A DNA stretch of 64,000 nucleotides, taken from Paenibacillus sp. GP183 (GTDB lineage: Bacteria > Bacillota > Bacilli > Paenibacillales > NBRC-103111). Where the stretch lies: positions 2,356,001 through 2,420,000 of the forward strand of contig NZ_FNSW01000001.1 of assembly GCF_900104695.1 (NCBI RefSeq), written 5' to 3'. Positions 26,818 to 34,992 of this stretch are shown here, one piece after another (the stretch's first letter is position 1; every line of letters starts with the position of its first letter). The notes under the pieces are model-generated. The model was not told the DNA's origin and ran no database searches. It saw only the letters and a program-made list of their open reading frames with translations. Both the position numbers and the translations under genes were made by a program.

Positions 26818-28131
26818 CTAGTGCAGCCAGCGCTTCAATCGAAGAACCGTGAACCGGTTCCTCACAAAAAGCGCATCGTCCAGCGACAGCTGCACCAGCT
26901 CTGGCTCCACACCCAGCTCCGCAGGTGTGGTCGGACCTTGAACCGCCTCCAGCCATGCAGTGAGCTGCGCTGGAGAGGGAACCGAATGGGCGATGGCTTT
27001 CACCTCGCCCCATGCCTCCACGAGATGCGCGCGGAAAGCCTGCGCATCCAAAGGGACCATCGCCGGCGCATTCTCGGCGATGACCTGCTCGGCCATGGCC
27101 CCATAGGCACGTCGGATGCGCTCCGCATCCTCCTGCCGGCTGGGGGCACTGGCCGCCCGCTGTTGGACCTCCTCCGAGGAGAGGTCCAGCAGCGTACGGT
27201 ACTCGTGCGCCATCAGGACGGCGGCCACGCCGACCTTGGCGCCATGCAGCAGCGCACCGCGGCGCTGCTGGAGCAACACCATCTCCCAGTAATGGGAGAG
27301 ATGGTGCTCTGCCCCTGAGGCCGGCCGGGAGTGGCCGACTATGAGCATGGAAAGGCCGGAGAGGATCAGGCCTTCCATGAGCTTGCGCATGCCGAGCTCG
27401 CTGCGTTGCGCGATCTCTTGCAGATTGGCCGTGCACAGCTCCACGGCCTCCCGGGTTAAGCGCGCGCACAGCTCGCAGTAGTGCTCGCCCAGCAGCAGGC
27501 GGCCGAGCGCCCAATCGGCAAGCGACGTATGCTTGCCGAGCATGTCGCCGAAGCCGGCCGCCGCCATCGCCTGCGGCGCCGCCGCGAGCACGCCGAGGTC
27601 GGCGAAGATCGCCTCCGGCGCGGAGGCCGGGATCGTCTGCTTGAACCCGCGGACGATGATCGGCGCGCCGACCGAGGCGAAGCCATCGACCGAGGGCGCC
27701 GTCGGCACCGACAAGAACGTCCGCCCCGTGCGGTGGCTGACGAAACGCACGATGTCGTGGACGGTACCCGCGCCCACGGCGAGCAGGGCTTGCGACGAAA
27801 GCGGTGTATCGAGCAGCACCTGCACGATTGCCTCTTCGTCGGCGGCAACCTCGCCCAGCGCGTTGTCCTTGACGACGCTGAGCGAAACCTCCAGCTGCGC
27901 GGTTTCCAGCAGTCCGCGCAGCTGGGCACCTGCCGCTTCATACGTCCTGGAGTCCGCAACCAGCGTCACGTGCCGATACCCGGCTTCCTGCAGATAGCCG
28001 GGCACAGCTTCCAGTGCGTCCCGCTCCAGGACGATTTTCTTCACCGTAACCTCATGCCGCTTGCCGCACCTGCAGGTAAAGCTGGTATTCACCCAAGGAT
28101 CGAGTACGGATTGGATCTTTTGCTCAGCCAT
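26818..28131 (-). CDS. araM: sn-glycerol-1-phosphate dehydrogenase (AraM/EgsA type)
   Basis: 437 residues. Reduces dihydroxyacetone phosphate to sn-glycerol-1-phosphate using NAD(P)H, giving the archaeal-type glycerol enantiomer used in heptaprenylglycerol lipids in Bacillus. Visible parts are FTCRCGKRHEV at the N-terminus, GAGTVHDIVRFVSHR and TAPSVDGFAS for the nucleotide and substrate sites, and GHSRPASGAEHHLSHYWE with the metal-binding His residues. The ATG at 28131 follows AAGGGGGG. The gene is strikingly GC-richer than its neighbours, which creates long spurious frames on the other strand. No pcrB-like partner lies nearby. Confidence 0.92.
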   Translation of the reverse strand: MAEQKIQSVLDPWVNTSFTCRCGKRHEVTVKKIVLERDALEAVPGYLQEAGYRHVTLVADSRTYEAAGAQLRGLLETAQLEVSLSVVKDNALGEVAADEEAIVQVLLDTPLSSQALLAVGAGTVHDIVRFVSHRTGRTFLSVPTAPSVDGFASVGAPIIVRGFKQTIPASAPEAIFADLGVLAAAPQAMAAAGFGDMLGKHTSLADWALGRLLLGEHYCELCARLTREAVELCTANLQEIAQRSELGMRKLMEGLILSGLSMLIVGHSRPASGAEHHLSHYWEMVLLQQRRGALLHGAKVGVAAVLMAHEYRTLLDLSSEEVQQRAASAPSRQEDAERIRRAYGAMAEQVIAENAPAMVPLDAQAFRAHLVEAWGEVKAIAHSVPSPAQLTAWLEAVQGPTTPAELGVEPELVQLSLDDALFVRNRFTVLRLKRWLH

Positions 28132-28157
28132 GCAGCATCCCCCCTTAAAAGCGTATT

Positions 28158-28311
28158 TTCGATCTTTCATCATCTGTTCTTAAACTTTTCCTCTTCGATC
28201 TTCATAACTGTTCTTCGATCATTTCTTCGATCTTCATCATCTGTTCTTCGATCCGTACTTCTATCTGTACTTTGATCTGATCTTCGATCTTTCATCATCA
28301 CTTCTTTGATC
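28158..28311. repeat. Degenerate TTCGATC tandem array
   Basis: TTCGATC occurs at 28158, 28194, 28214, 28226, 28247 and 28283, and TTTGATC at 28271 and 28305. They are embedded in TCATCATCTGTTC-like spacers. The array fills the whole divergent gap between araM and the DUF2161 gene. Confidence 0.85.
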
Positions 28312-28395
28312 TCTATTCCTTTCACTTTCTCTCTCAATTTTAGCAAAGCTTATGCTATAATGACACCTAAGAACTCCACTCAAAGGAGAAACATC

Positions 28396-29127
28396 ATGGC
28401 CATTCGCAGTGAAACCGAGCTGTATGCTCCGGTCAAAAGCTTTTTTGAACAGAAAGGTTATGTGGTCCGCGGCGAAGTAAAGCATTGCGATCTCGTGGCA
28501 ATACGTGGTGATGAACCTCCTGTGATCGTTGAACTGAAAAAAAGCTTTACAATCCCGCTGCTAGTGCAGGGTCTCGAGCGCTTAAAGCTGTGTGAGCGAG
28601 TGTATGTTGCTTTTGAGCTGCCTCATAAAGGGAAAGCCCCCCATCGTCTCGGATGGGAGGATATTCGCCGATTGGGAAGAAGACTCGGGCTTGGTATAAT
28701 CACCGTGCAATTTTTTCAACGGAAACAGCCTGTTGTTGACATTGTTTGCGACCCGACGCCTTATATCCCTCGCTCTAACAAGAGGGCTGCGCTAAGCATG
28801 TTGAACGAATTCCATGAACGCAGCGGTGATTATAATATCGGCGGAAGCTCGCAGCGAAAGCTGATGACAGCCTATCGTGAAAAAGCGCTCCACTGCGTGT
28901 ATCTGATCCACCAGAAGGGTCAGCTGAGTCCCAAAAGACTTCGCGAATTTACCGGCAATGCAGTGGTCAGCGGGCTATTGCAAAAAAACTATTACAACTG
29001 GTTCGTTCGCAAGAGCCGCGGCCTGTATGATATAACCCCGCAAGGTATCGCAGCATTAACGGAATTTGAGCATGTTATTTTTAATCTCCCTATCGATCAA
29101 ACGCAGCCTATTGAACTGCAGAAATGA
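28396..29127 (+). CDS. DUF2161 family PD-(D/E)XK nuclease-like protein
   Basis: 243 residues. Residues 1-90 show a nuclease-like core: LYAPVKSFFEQKGYVVRGEV, then CDLVAIRG and PPVIVELKKSF, i.e. the Asp and Glu-x-Lys of the PD-(D/E)XK fold. The rest has a winged-helix-like segment (SPKRLREFTGN, YDITPQGIAAL). The family is annotated as putative phosphodiesterase/nuclease without a proven substrate. The ATG at 28396 follows AAAGGAGAA. It is 13 bases from the next gene and probably co-transcribed with it. Confidence 0.88.
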   Translation: MAIRSETELYAPVKSFFEQKGYVVRGEVKHCDLVAIRGDEPPVIVELKKSFTIPLLVQGLERLKLCERVYVAFELPHKGKAPHRLGWEDIRRLGRRLGLGIITVQFFQRKQPVVDIVCDPTPYIPRSNKRAALSMLNEFHERSGDYNIGGSSQRKLMTAYREKALHCVYLIHQKGQLSPKRLREFTGNAVVSGLLQKNYYNWFVRKSRGLYDITPQGIAALTEFEHVIFNLPIDQTQPIELQK

Positions 29128-29140
29128 GAGATTTTTCATC

Positions 29141-29798
29141 ATGAACAAAAAAGAAAGAATTCAAAGAATGAAGCTGCCTCCGGTTCCAGCCGAGCTTGCC
29201 CACAGGCTTCCTCCCGGACAAGTGCTGACGGATCGGTTTCCGATCCTCCATGAAAGTTCAGTTCCCGAATATGACTTGAACACCTGGAGCCTCAGCTTCT
29301 TTGGTGAACTGGATAAAGAAAATTTCATACCGCGATCTGATGGCACTTCCGCGTACCAAAGTTCAGTGTGATATTCACTGTGTAACTCGCTGGTCCAAGC
29401 TGGATACCGAGTGGGAAGGCATTCGCGTCATCGATTTGTTCCAGCATTTAAAGCTCGAACCAAAAACGAAGTATGTCATGGTTCATGCGGATCAAGATTA
29501 TGAAACGAACCTGCCGCTTAAGAAGCTGCTGTCCGAGGAGGCTTTGCTTGCCTTTGCTTACAACGGTGAACCGCTTACCCCTAAACATGGTTGGCCTCTG
29601 AGGCTGCTCATCCCTTCACTTTATTTTTGGAAAAGTGCCAAGTGGATAACGGGCTTTGAATTTATGCATGAAGACCACGGCGGTTATTGGGAGAAGCTTG
29701 GTTTTCATAATGAAGCTGAACCTTTTCAAGAGCAGCGTTTTTCGGGCGAGGATTTAAACATTCCCGACGATGAATGGTACCATAAAGATTTTGACTGA
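29141..29798 (+). pseudogene. Molybdopterin-dependent oxidoreductase (sulfite oxidase-like), frameshifted
   Basis: Two frames join into one sulfite oxidase-like protein of about 218 residues (YuiH-like). Frame one, from the ATG at 29141, runs to SLSFFGELDKE. Frame two resumes ISYRDLMALPRTKVQCDIHC and runs to 29798. Removing one A from the run of four at 29319-29322 restores DKEISYRDL without loss. The likely molybdenum-ligand Cys is in DIHCVTRWSK, and KHGWPLRLLIP fits the cofactor domain. It lacks a signal peptide. This is a genuine single-base insertion, slippage, or a homopolymer sequencing error. Confidence 0.85.
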
Positions 29799-29829
29799 TT
29801 AACATGTATGACTCGGCACTAGCTATTAC

Positions 29830-30858
29830 TCAAAACGCCGCTTGGCTCTTTACCAGTGCTTTGTGCATCCAAACGGCAGCTTGAGTGCCCTCACCCATAG
29901 CTATGGTCACCTGCTCGGCATGAACACCGACATCCCCGGCCGCCCAAACATGGCGAACATTGGTCATCTTGGTCCGGGGGTCAGCAAGCAGGTGCCGATT
30001 TTCCAAACGCTCCACCCCCAGCTGCTTCGCCAATTCAGACTTGACATGGTTCCCTCCAAAAGCAATAAAACCGCGCTCGCCGTCTAATATCTTACCATTA
30101 ACCAGCTTTACCCCTTCAAATTTGCCATTTCCATCCGACAGCACCTCGGCAATTTCTTCCTGCACATGATTAATCCCTTTATGTTTCAGCTTCTCTAGTG
30201 CCTCAGCCTTCACTTGTTTTCGTTCATGATTCACATACACCATTTCGCTTGCCGAGTCTGCCAAGAGCAGCGCCATTTCAGCTCCCACATCCCCTGCACC
30301 CATAATTATTGTCGATTTATCTTTGATCTCAAACCCGTCACAATCAGGACAAACATAAACAGTCATCCCAAAGCATGGCACAAGTCCAGGCAGATTAGGA
30401 AACCGATCCAGCAAGCCAGTAGCCAACAGGAGTGTTTGCCCCCAATAACGTTCTCCGGATTTACCTACTAACTCAAACCTCCCCTGTTTCGCACCAGTTG
30501 GATAAGAGCCTATATTCGAATCGGGATCGGGATTGGCATCGGAACTGGTATTAAAATTGGCAATTGCACTTACATTTTCACCTGCATTCACAAACGAACA
30601 GTTTCTTGCCTCAACAATTTCATCCAAAACAAATTCAACACCAAATGACTCAGCTTGCTTTCTGCCCTTGGACCTCAACTCTTCTCCACTAACACCATCG
30701 GGCCATCCAAGTATATTGTGATAGCTCCTGCACAATGTTGAACGGCCATAGCCAGAGTCAATTACGATTACATGATCCCCGTATCTTCCCAGCTGTATGG
30801 CCGCTTGAAGTCCTGCTATTCCACCGCCTACAATAAGGCTGTCCCATATTTTCGCCAT
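29830..30858 (-). CDS. Thioredoxin reductase-like FAD/NAD(P) oxidoreductase
   Basis: 342 residues with two Rossmann domains: VGGGIAGLQAAI binds FAD and MGAGDVGAEMALLL binds NAD(P)H. The redox-active pair is CPDC (VCPDCDGFE), placed as in thioredoxin reductases, and AAGDVG marks the C-terminal FAD contact. An unusual Asn/Asp/Pro/Ser-rich insertion (FNTSSDANPDPDSNIGSYP) interrupts the first FAD domain near residue 105. The ATG at 30858 follows AAAGGCGGGG. It could be a bacillithiol-type reductase or a generic TrxB paralogue; the substrate is not deducible. Confidence 0.9.
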   Translation of the reverse strand: MAKIWDSLIVGGGIAGLQAAIQLGRYGDHVIVIDSGYGRSTLCRSYHNILGWPDGVSGEELRSKGRKQAESFGVEFVLDEIVEARNCSFVNAGENVSAIANFNTSSDANPDPDSNIGSYPTGAKQGRFELVGKSGERYWGQTLLLATGLLDRFPNLPGLVPCFGMTVYVCPDCDGFEIKDKSTIIMGAGDVGAEMALLLADSASEMVYVNHERKQVKAEALEKLKHKGINHVQEEIAEVLSDGNGKFEGVKLVNGKILDGERGFIAFGGNHVKSELAKQLGVERLENRHLLADPRTKMTNVRHVWAAGDVGVHAEQVTIAMGEGTQAAVWMHKALVKSQAAF

Positions 30859-31024
30859 TTTGCCCCGCCTTTCTGCCTTAATGATAGAATTACTATCCAG
30901 CTTAAATTCTATGCGTACTCGCTGAACGGAAGCACAATCTATTCATTCCATTATTGTTTAATTACCCTCCTTACTGAACTTCGTAACTTTTACACTGACA
31001 CTCCTCATTAAAGCTAAAATGACG

Positions 31025-31208
31025 AGATGCAGTAAGTACATCTAAAAACTCAAACTAGTCTACTTTCAGCAGCACAAACTGCAAAACCTACATCTCAAAA
31101 AGACCAATTTTACTCAAATCAGTTTAATTCCCAGAAACAGATGTATGTTCTGCATCTCAGCACTCAGTAAACCAATAAACTTAAAAAATAGATGCAGGTT
31201 TTACATCT
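31025..31208. repeat. Array of 19 bp AGATG-N9-CATCT elements
   Basis: Three 19 bp dyads of the form AGATG-N9-CATCT lie at 31025-31043, 31139-31157 and 31190-31208. A degenerate inverted copy lies near 31078-31096. Spacing is about 51-62 bases. The whole gap 30860-31230 between the oxidoreductase gene and the MFS terminator holds no supportable gene. Confidence 0.75.
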
Positions 31209-31231
31209 CGCGTATGATTTCATTGTAGAAT

Positions 31232-31257
31232 AAAAAAACCGTCCCAATGGGGACGGG
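31232..31257 (-). terminator. Terminator of the MFS gene
   Basis: On the minus strand CCGTCCC pairs with GGGACGG around a short loop and is followed by seven T. Confidence 0.88.
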
Positions 31258-31291
31258 AGGGACGGGTTAATGGGTTCGATTCGTTTCTCTC

Positions 31292-32533
31292 TTATTCACT
31301 CTCCATCAGCCAAATGATGAAAAACTGGGTCAGTGTTGCTCCGAACAAAATCCAGGGAATGGAGCTGCCATGAAAATCTCCGGAAAAAACAACCAGCACC
31401 AGGATGGAAATGACCCTTCCCGGATTGATGAACATTTCTCTAACGACGACGCCTTCCACTTTCAATTCCCCTTTTAGAGGAAGCTTGGCTATCAATCCGT
31501 AATAGTTGCTGGTCATGGAATTACCCTGCAGCGGCGCGAAGATCGAGTATAAAACCATGAACGAGATGACGGTAAACAAAGTAAGGCTGCCTAATAAAAA
31601 AGTAACTCCGATGACTAGTCCTATGCTCGAAATGAGCAAATACAATCGCACACGATCTGATCTTGCATATCTGGAAATGAACATGCCTGTGAGGATGCTC
31701 AAGCTGGAATAAATGGCTCCCAGATACCCAACGATGTCCTCCCGCGGCATCACTTGAAACAGTAAAATGTTTGGAAGAAACAGCATAATGCCCTGAAGCA
31801 AACCCAGAACAAAAAAGCCAAGTAAGGAATTACGCCATACTCTATTCTTTTTCATCAAAATTCCGGTAAATTTCAAATAGTAAGGCTTGTGTCGGCCTCC
31901 GGCTTTCTTAATTTTGAAGCTGACCAGCGTCGCCAAGAAAAACATCAGAAAAGCAATTCCAAAAACAATCGTATATCCCTGCAGGCCTTCCTGAAGCTTA
32001 ATAATAAAACCTGCCAAGGCAGGACCGGCCAAGGTAGCTGCTGTAAAAAAGATCATATTATACGCTAAATAACGGATGCGGTTTTGTTCATTGGACACAT
32101 CATACATTAAAGTCAAATAGCCAACCCAATAGAATGCTTGGGCAATCCCTTGAAATATGGCGAACCAAACATAATACTCTACCAAGGTTCCTTGAACAAG
32201 GATAACGATTAAATAAAAAATGGATGTAAGGCCGATGCCCAATCGGCAAGCGACCATGCGGTCCTTCTTCTTGATCAGCCAGCCCCCAACCGCAAAAGCA
32301 ACCGGAACCGTGAGATAAAGAATGATATTATAAGTACCGTTAATGGTCAGACTGTGGGTTAAACGCCATAAATATAAATTTAAAAAAACACCAGACATGG
32401 AAGCTCCAAATTGAAACATGGAGTGGATGATCAAGGAGATCACAGCGTCGCGGGAGAGCTTTTTCTCCTCTGGAACTGGCTCCCGTTTAAATTGCCTCCA
32501 ATTGATAAGGCTGGTTCGAGCCAAGTCCGGCAT
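31292..32533 (-). CDS. MFS transporter
   Basis: 413 residues, 12 predicted membrane helices, with an N-terminal cytoplasmic tail of about 35 residues. The first helix region FQFGASMSGVFLNLYLWRLT and the helix 2-3 loop GGWLIKKKDRM fit the major facilitator superfamily. The substrate is unknown. The ATG at 32533 follows TAGGAGGA; an upstream in-frame ATG at 32563 lacks a site. It is monocistronic, with its own terminator. Confidence 0.88.
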   Translation of the reverse strand: MPDLARTSLINWRQFKREPVPEEKKLSRDAVISLIIHSMFQFGASMSGVFLNLYLWRLTHSLTINGTYNIILYLTVPVAFAVGGWLIKKKDRMVACRLGIGLTSIFYLIVILVQGTLVEYYVWFAIFQGIAQAFYWVGYLTLMYDVSNEQNRIRYLAYNMIFFTAATLAGPALAGFIIKLQEGLQGYTIVFGIAFLMFFLATLVSFKIKKAGGRHKPYYLKFTGILMKKNRVWRNSLLGFFVLGLLQGIMLFLPNILLFQVMPREDIVGYLGAIYSSLSILTGMFISRYARSDRVRLYLLISSIGLVIGVTFLLGSLTLFTVISFMVLYSIFAPLQGNSMTSNYYGLIAKLPLKGELKVEGVVVREMFINPGRVISILVLVVFSGDFHGSSIPWILFGATLTQFFIIWLMESE

Positions 32534-32844
32534 GTTGGTTCCTCCTATTAGCCATAGCTCCATTTATTGTAACAGCGATTTCACCGTCTGTTAAACGGCA
32601 AATAGCCCCAGTTTGGACGCTGAGGCTGTATAAGTGGCCGTTAGGCAGTTATTTCTTGAGGCTATCCCAAGTTTACTGGAAATCGGTCAATAATTGGACC
32701 ATTGTTGTCTGTTTCCCAATCAAAATTTTTAGTCACCGACTTTTAGCCTGCATTTTTCGACGAATTCTCTAAATAAATATTATGTGATATACTTATTCGT
32801 GAACTTTTTCCTTATTTCGACAATATTTTTTTGAGGTGATTGAA

Positions 32845-33279
32845 ATGGATGTGCCCATGAAATCTGTTCCCGCTGACTCTTCTTTTGAACGTGCAGATAG
32901 AGCTGCCAAAAGCAAAAGAAAAACGTATCTGCTGCTCTTCATGGGTTGGTTTGTACTCATTGCCATGGGAGTTACCGGAGCTATGCTTTACACAGATCAC
33001 TTAAAACATCAAATTGCAGCAGACATAGCGAGCCAAACCCGACAGCAATTGGATGGCATTCAAGCGGATTACCAAAAGCAAATGGCCGAGCTGAAAACGA
33101 ATATGAGCACTGACATGTCGAATCTTCAAACCAAGGTCAACTCCTTGAATGAGCTGCTCGCTTTCACCAAGGACAGCGCCAACAGCAAGACGGATAACAG
33201 CAACCAGCTTTACACCCAGCTCGCCGAAGTGAAAAAGAAGCTGGATGAGCTGCAAAAAAACCTGGAAGTGTTGAAATAA
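32845..33279 (+). CDS. Membrane-anchored coiled-coil protein
   Basis: About 144 residues: a basic cytoplasmic N-terminus (about 1-28), one membrane helix (YLLLFMGWFVLIAMGVTGAM) and an exterior helical/coiled-coil domain rich in Gln, Lys and Asn (about 50-144, ending KKKLDELQKNLEVLK). I do not recognise a family. GAGGTGAT precedes the ATG at 32845. It overlaps the start of the phosphodiester glycosidase gene by one base, so the two proteins are made together and may form a surface complex (inference). Confidence 0.8.
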   Translation: MDVPMKSVPADSSFERADRAAKSKRKTYLLLFMGWFVLIAMGVTGAMLYTDHLKHQIAADIASQTRQQLDGIQADYQKQMAELKTNMSTDMSNLQTKVNSLNELLAFTKDSANSKTDNSNQLYTQLAEVKKKLDELQKNLEVLK

Positions 33280-34346
33280 TGATTACAGTCAGGCAAGTGA
33301 ACCGCTTGCTCCTGCTCGCATGTGCCCCTTTTTTTGGCGCGATGATTTGGCTGTTGTCGATACATGTCAGTATTCAGATTCCTCAACTGGTTACTGAGAA
33401 GAATGAGACTTTCTCTATTCATAGTGAGGCGCTTAGTATAAACCAGAGGCTGGATCAAGCGAAGGCAAATGCGGTACTAACCAAATCGACGATCGAGCAG
33501 TATTTTAAGCTTTATGAACAAAGCGCCGGGACTGTCGCTGCTCTTCTGAAAAATGCGTCTGCTCAGGCTTCAATCCCGAATATGATCTACGATGGGCGTA
33601 TTTCGGCTAAGCTGGGCACCCCCTCCAGGCAAGCGGTGTCAGGTAACATCGATGCCAAGCTGTATACGATCAATGAAGCCAACTACTCGGGATATGCCCT
33701 CAAGGTTAATCTCAAATCCGATAAAGCCGTCAAGCTGGTGCTCGGTAAGGATAAATATGGGGGGAGTGAAACAACATATGATGCTGTGAGGCGTTATGGC
33801 GCAATCGCCGGGGTGAATGCAGGAGGTTTTGCCGATGACAGCCGCGGCAATCGTTTTCCGCAGGATACCACTGTGATCAACGGCAAATATGTGAGCGGGT
33901 TTTTCCCTAGCAACAATGATACGGTATTCATTGGGCTTTCCAAGGATCGCAAGCTGATCGGCGGTAAATTCAATCAACAGTCGGAGCTCGATAAGCTGGG
34001 ACCGCTGATGGGCTCTACCTTCGTTCCTACCTTGCTGAAAAACGGGAACAAACAGATCATTCCCGTTCGCTGGCAAACTTCGCCAGGACGCGCGTCAAGA
34101 ACCATCGTTGGCAGTTACAAGAATGACCAACTGCTGTTCCTGGTCACAGACGGATATGACGAGAGCGGCAATTCCGGGGCCACCTTGGCAGAGTTGCAGG
34201 ATAAGCTGCTTCAGTTGGGAGTCAAAGATGCTTATAATCTGGATGGAGGCGGGTCTTCTACGCTTGTTTTTGACGGAAATGTCATCAATCACCCTTCCGA
34301 CGGCAGGCTGAGGCCCTTGGCGACTCATTTTCTATTTTTCAAATGA
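33279..34346 (+). CDS. Phosphodiester glycosidase (NAGPA/DUF2233) domain protein
   Basis: 355 residues. One N-terminal membrane helix (about 10-30), a stalk, then a NAGPA-type domain (about 130-355) with GVNAGGF, TVINGKYVSG and NLDGGGSSTLV, the family's conserved metal and substrate loops. Members cleave phosphodiester-linked sugars and are implicated in cell-wall glycopolymer or exopolysaccharide processing; here it would act outside the membrane. The ATG overlaps the preceding TAA by one base. Confidence 0.9.
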   Translation: MITVRQVNRLLLLACAPFFGAMIWLLSIHVSIQIPQLVTEKNETFSIHSEALSINQRLDQAKANAVLTKSTIEQYFKLYEQSAGTVAALLKNASAQASIPNMIYDGRISAKLGTPSRQAVSGNIDAKLYTINEANYSGYALKVNLKSDKAVKLVLGKDKYGGSETTYDAVRRYGAIAGVNAGGFADDSRGNRFPQDTTVINGKYVSGFFPSNNDTVFIGLSKDRKLIGGKFNQQSELDKLGPLMGSTFVPTLLKNGNKQIIPVRWQTSPGRASRTIVGSYKNDQLLFLVTDGYDESGNSGATLAELQDKLLQLGVKDAYNLDGGGSSTLVFDGNVINHPSDGRLRPLATHFLFFK

Positions 34347-34436
34347 ACCTGAGCTGCCTGGAAAATTCACATTTTATTCGTTTCATTTTTCCGGGCTGTT
34401 GGGTATAATAAAAAATATATCCGGGAGGTGTGCATC

Positions 34437-34535
34437 ATGTCGGCAACATTTTGGTTAACGATGACTGTATTTGCGTTATTCATTGTATCGATGCTAACAG
34501 CTTCTTACAACGATGATAAAACTAAAGGCTTGTAA
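34437..34535 (+). CDS. 32-aa single-span membrane peptide
   Basis: Small frame with a near-ideal GGGAGG ribosome binding site 7 bases before the ATG, and a TATAAT box at 34404-34409. The product is one hydrophobic helix (ATFWLTMTVFALFIVSML) followed by a polar tail, TASYNDDKTKGL. A terminator follows directly. I know of no family for it; support comes from the signals around it. Confidence 0.65.
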   Translation: MSATFWLTMTVFALFIVSMLTASYNDDKTKGL

Positions 34536-34537
34536 AC

Positions 34538-34585
34538 AAAAAAAAGCATCCAACCTCTTATGATGAGAATGGATGCTTTTATTTT
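34538..34585. terminator. Bidirectional terminator
   Basis: AAAAAGCATCC pairs with GGATGCTTTT, with A/T runs on both sides. It serves the small membrane peptide and the convergent AbrB-like gene. Confidence 0.85.
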
Positions 34586-34595
34586 TGGATACATT

Positions 34596-34853
34596 TTATA
34601 CCTTCGCCTTCAATTCGTTCATTTCCCCGAGACAAGTTCCACAAATATGGCGTTCCTTGAAATCACTGACCTGATCCATATTTCCGCAAAACACACACTT
34701 CGGTCTGTATCTTTCGAGGATAATATGATCCCCCTGCACCAAAATTTCAACAGGATCTCCTTCGTTCATTAAATAACGCTTGCGAAGGGATTTAGGAAGT
34801 ACAATACGCCCAAGCTGATCAACCTTACGCACAACACCTGCTGGCTTCATCAT
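34596..34853 (-). CDS. AbrB/SpoVT-type regulator with C-terminal CxxC pair (paralogue)
   Basis: 85 residues. The AbrB-type domain GVVRKVDQLGRIVLPKSLRK is followed by CVFCG and, 14 residues on, ICGTC, the same four-Cys layout as the protein at 20408. The two are clearly paralogous but differ in the basic patch (KRYLMNEGD versus RTLRIDIGD), so they may recognise different sites. The start follows AGAGGTGA. It stands alone between its own terminator and trmL. Confidence 0.9.
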   Translation of the reverse strand: MMKPAGVVRKVDQLGRIVLPKSLRKRYLMNEGDPVEILVQGDHIILERYRPKCVFCGNMDQVSDFKERHICGTCLGEMNELKAKV

Positions 34854-34992
34854 AAAAACTTCACCTCTTTCTGATCCGCATACCCACCTAAAGACCTAAT
34901 TTATCAAGAAAACAGGTTCTTAAGGAACGTATTCGCCGTGAATTTATGAATTCCTTCTCAGAACGTGCAATATTGGTAAATTTTCGAATCGA

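Noticed and set aside
27481-28275. 264-codon plus-strand frame opposite araM
   Set aside because: Arg-rich shadow of the GC-rich araM gene, running on through the TTCGATC array.
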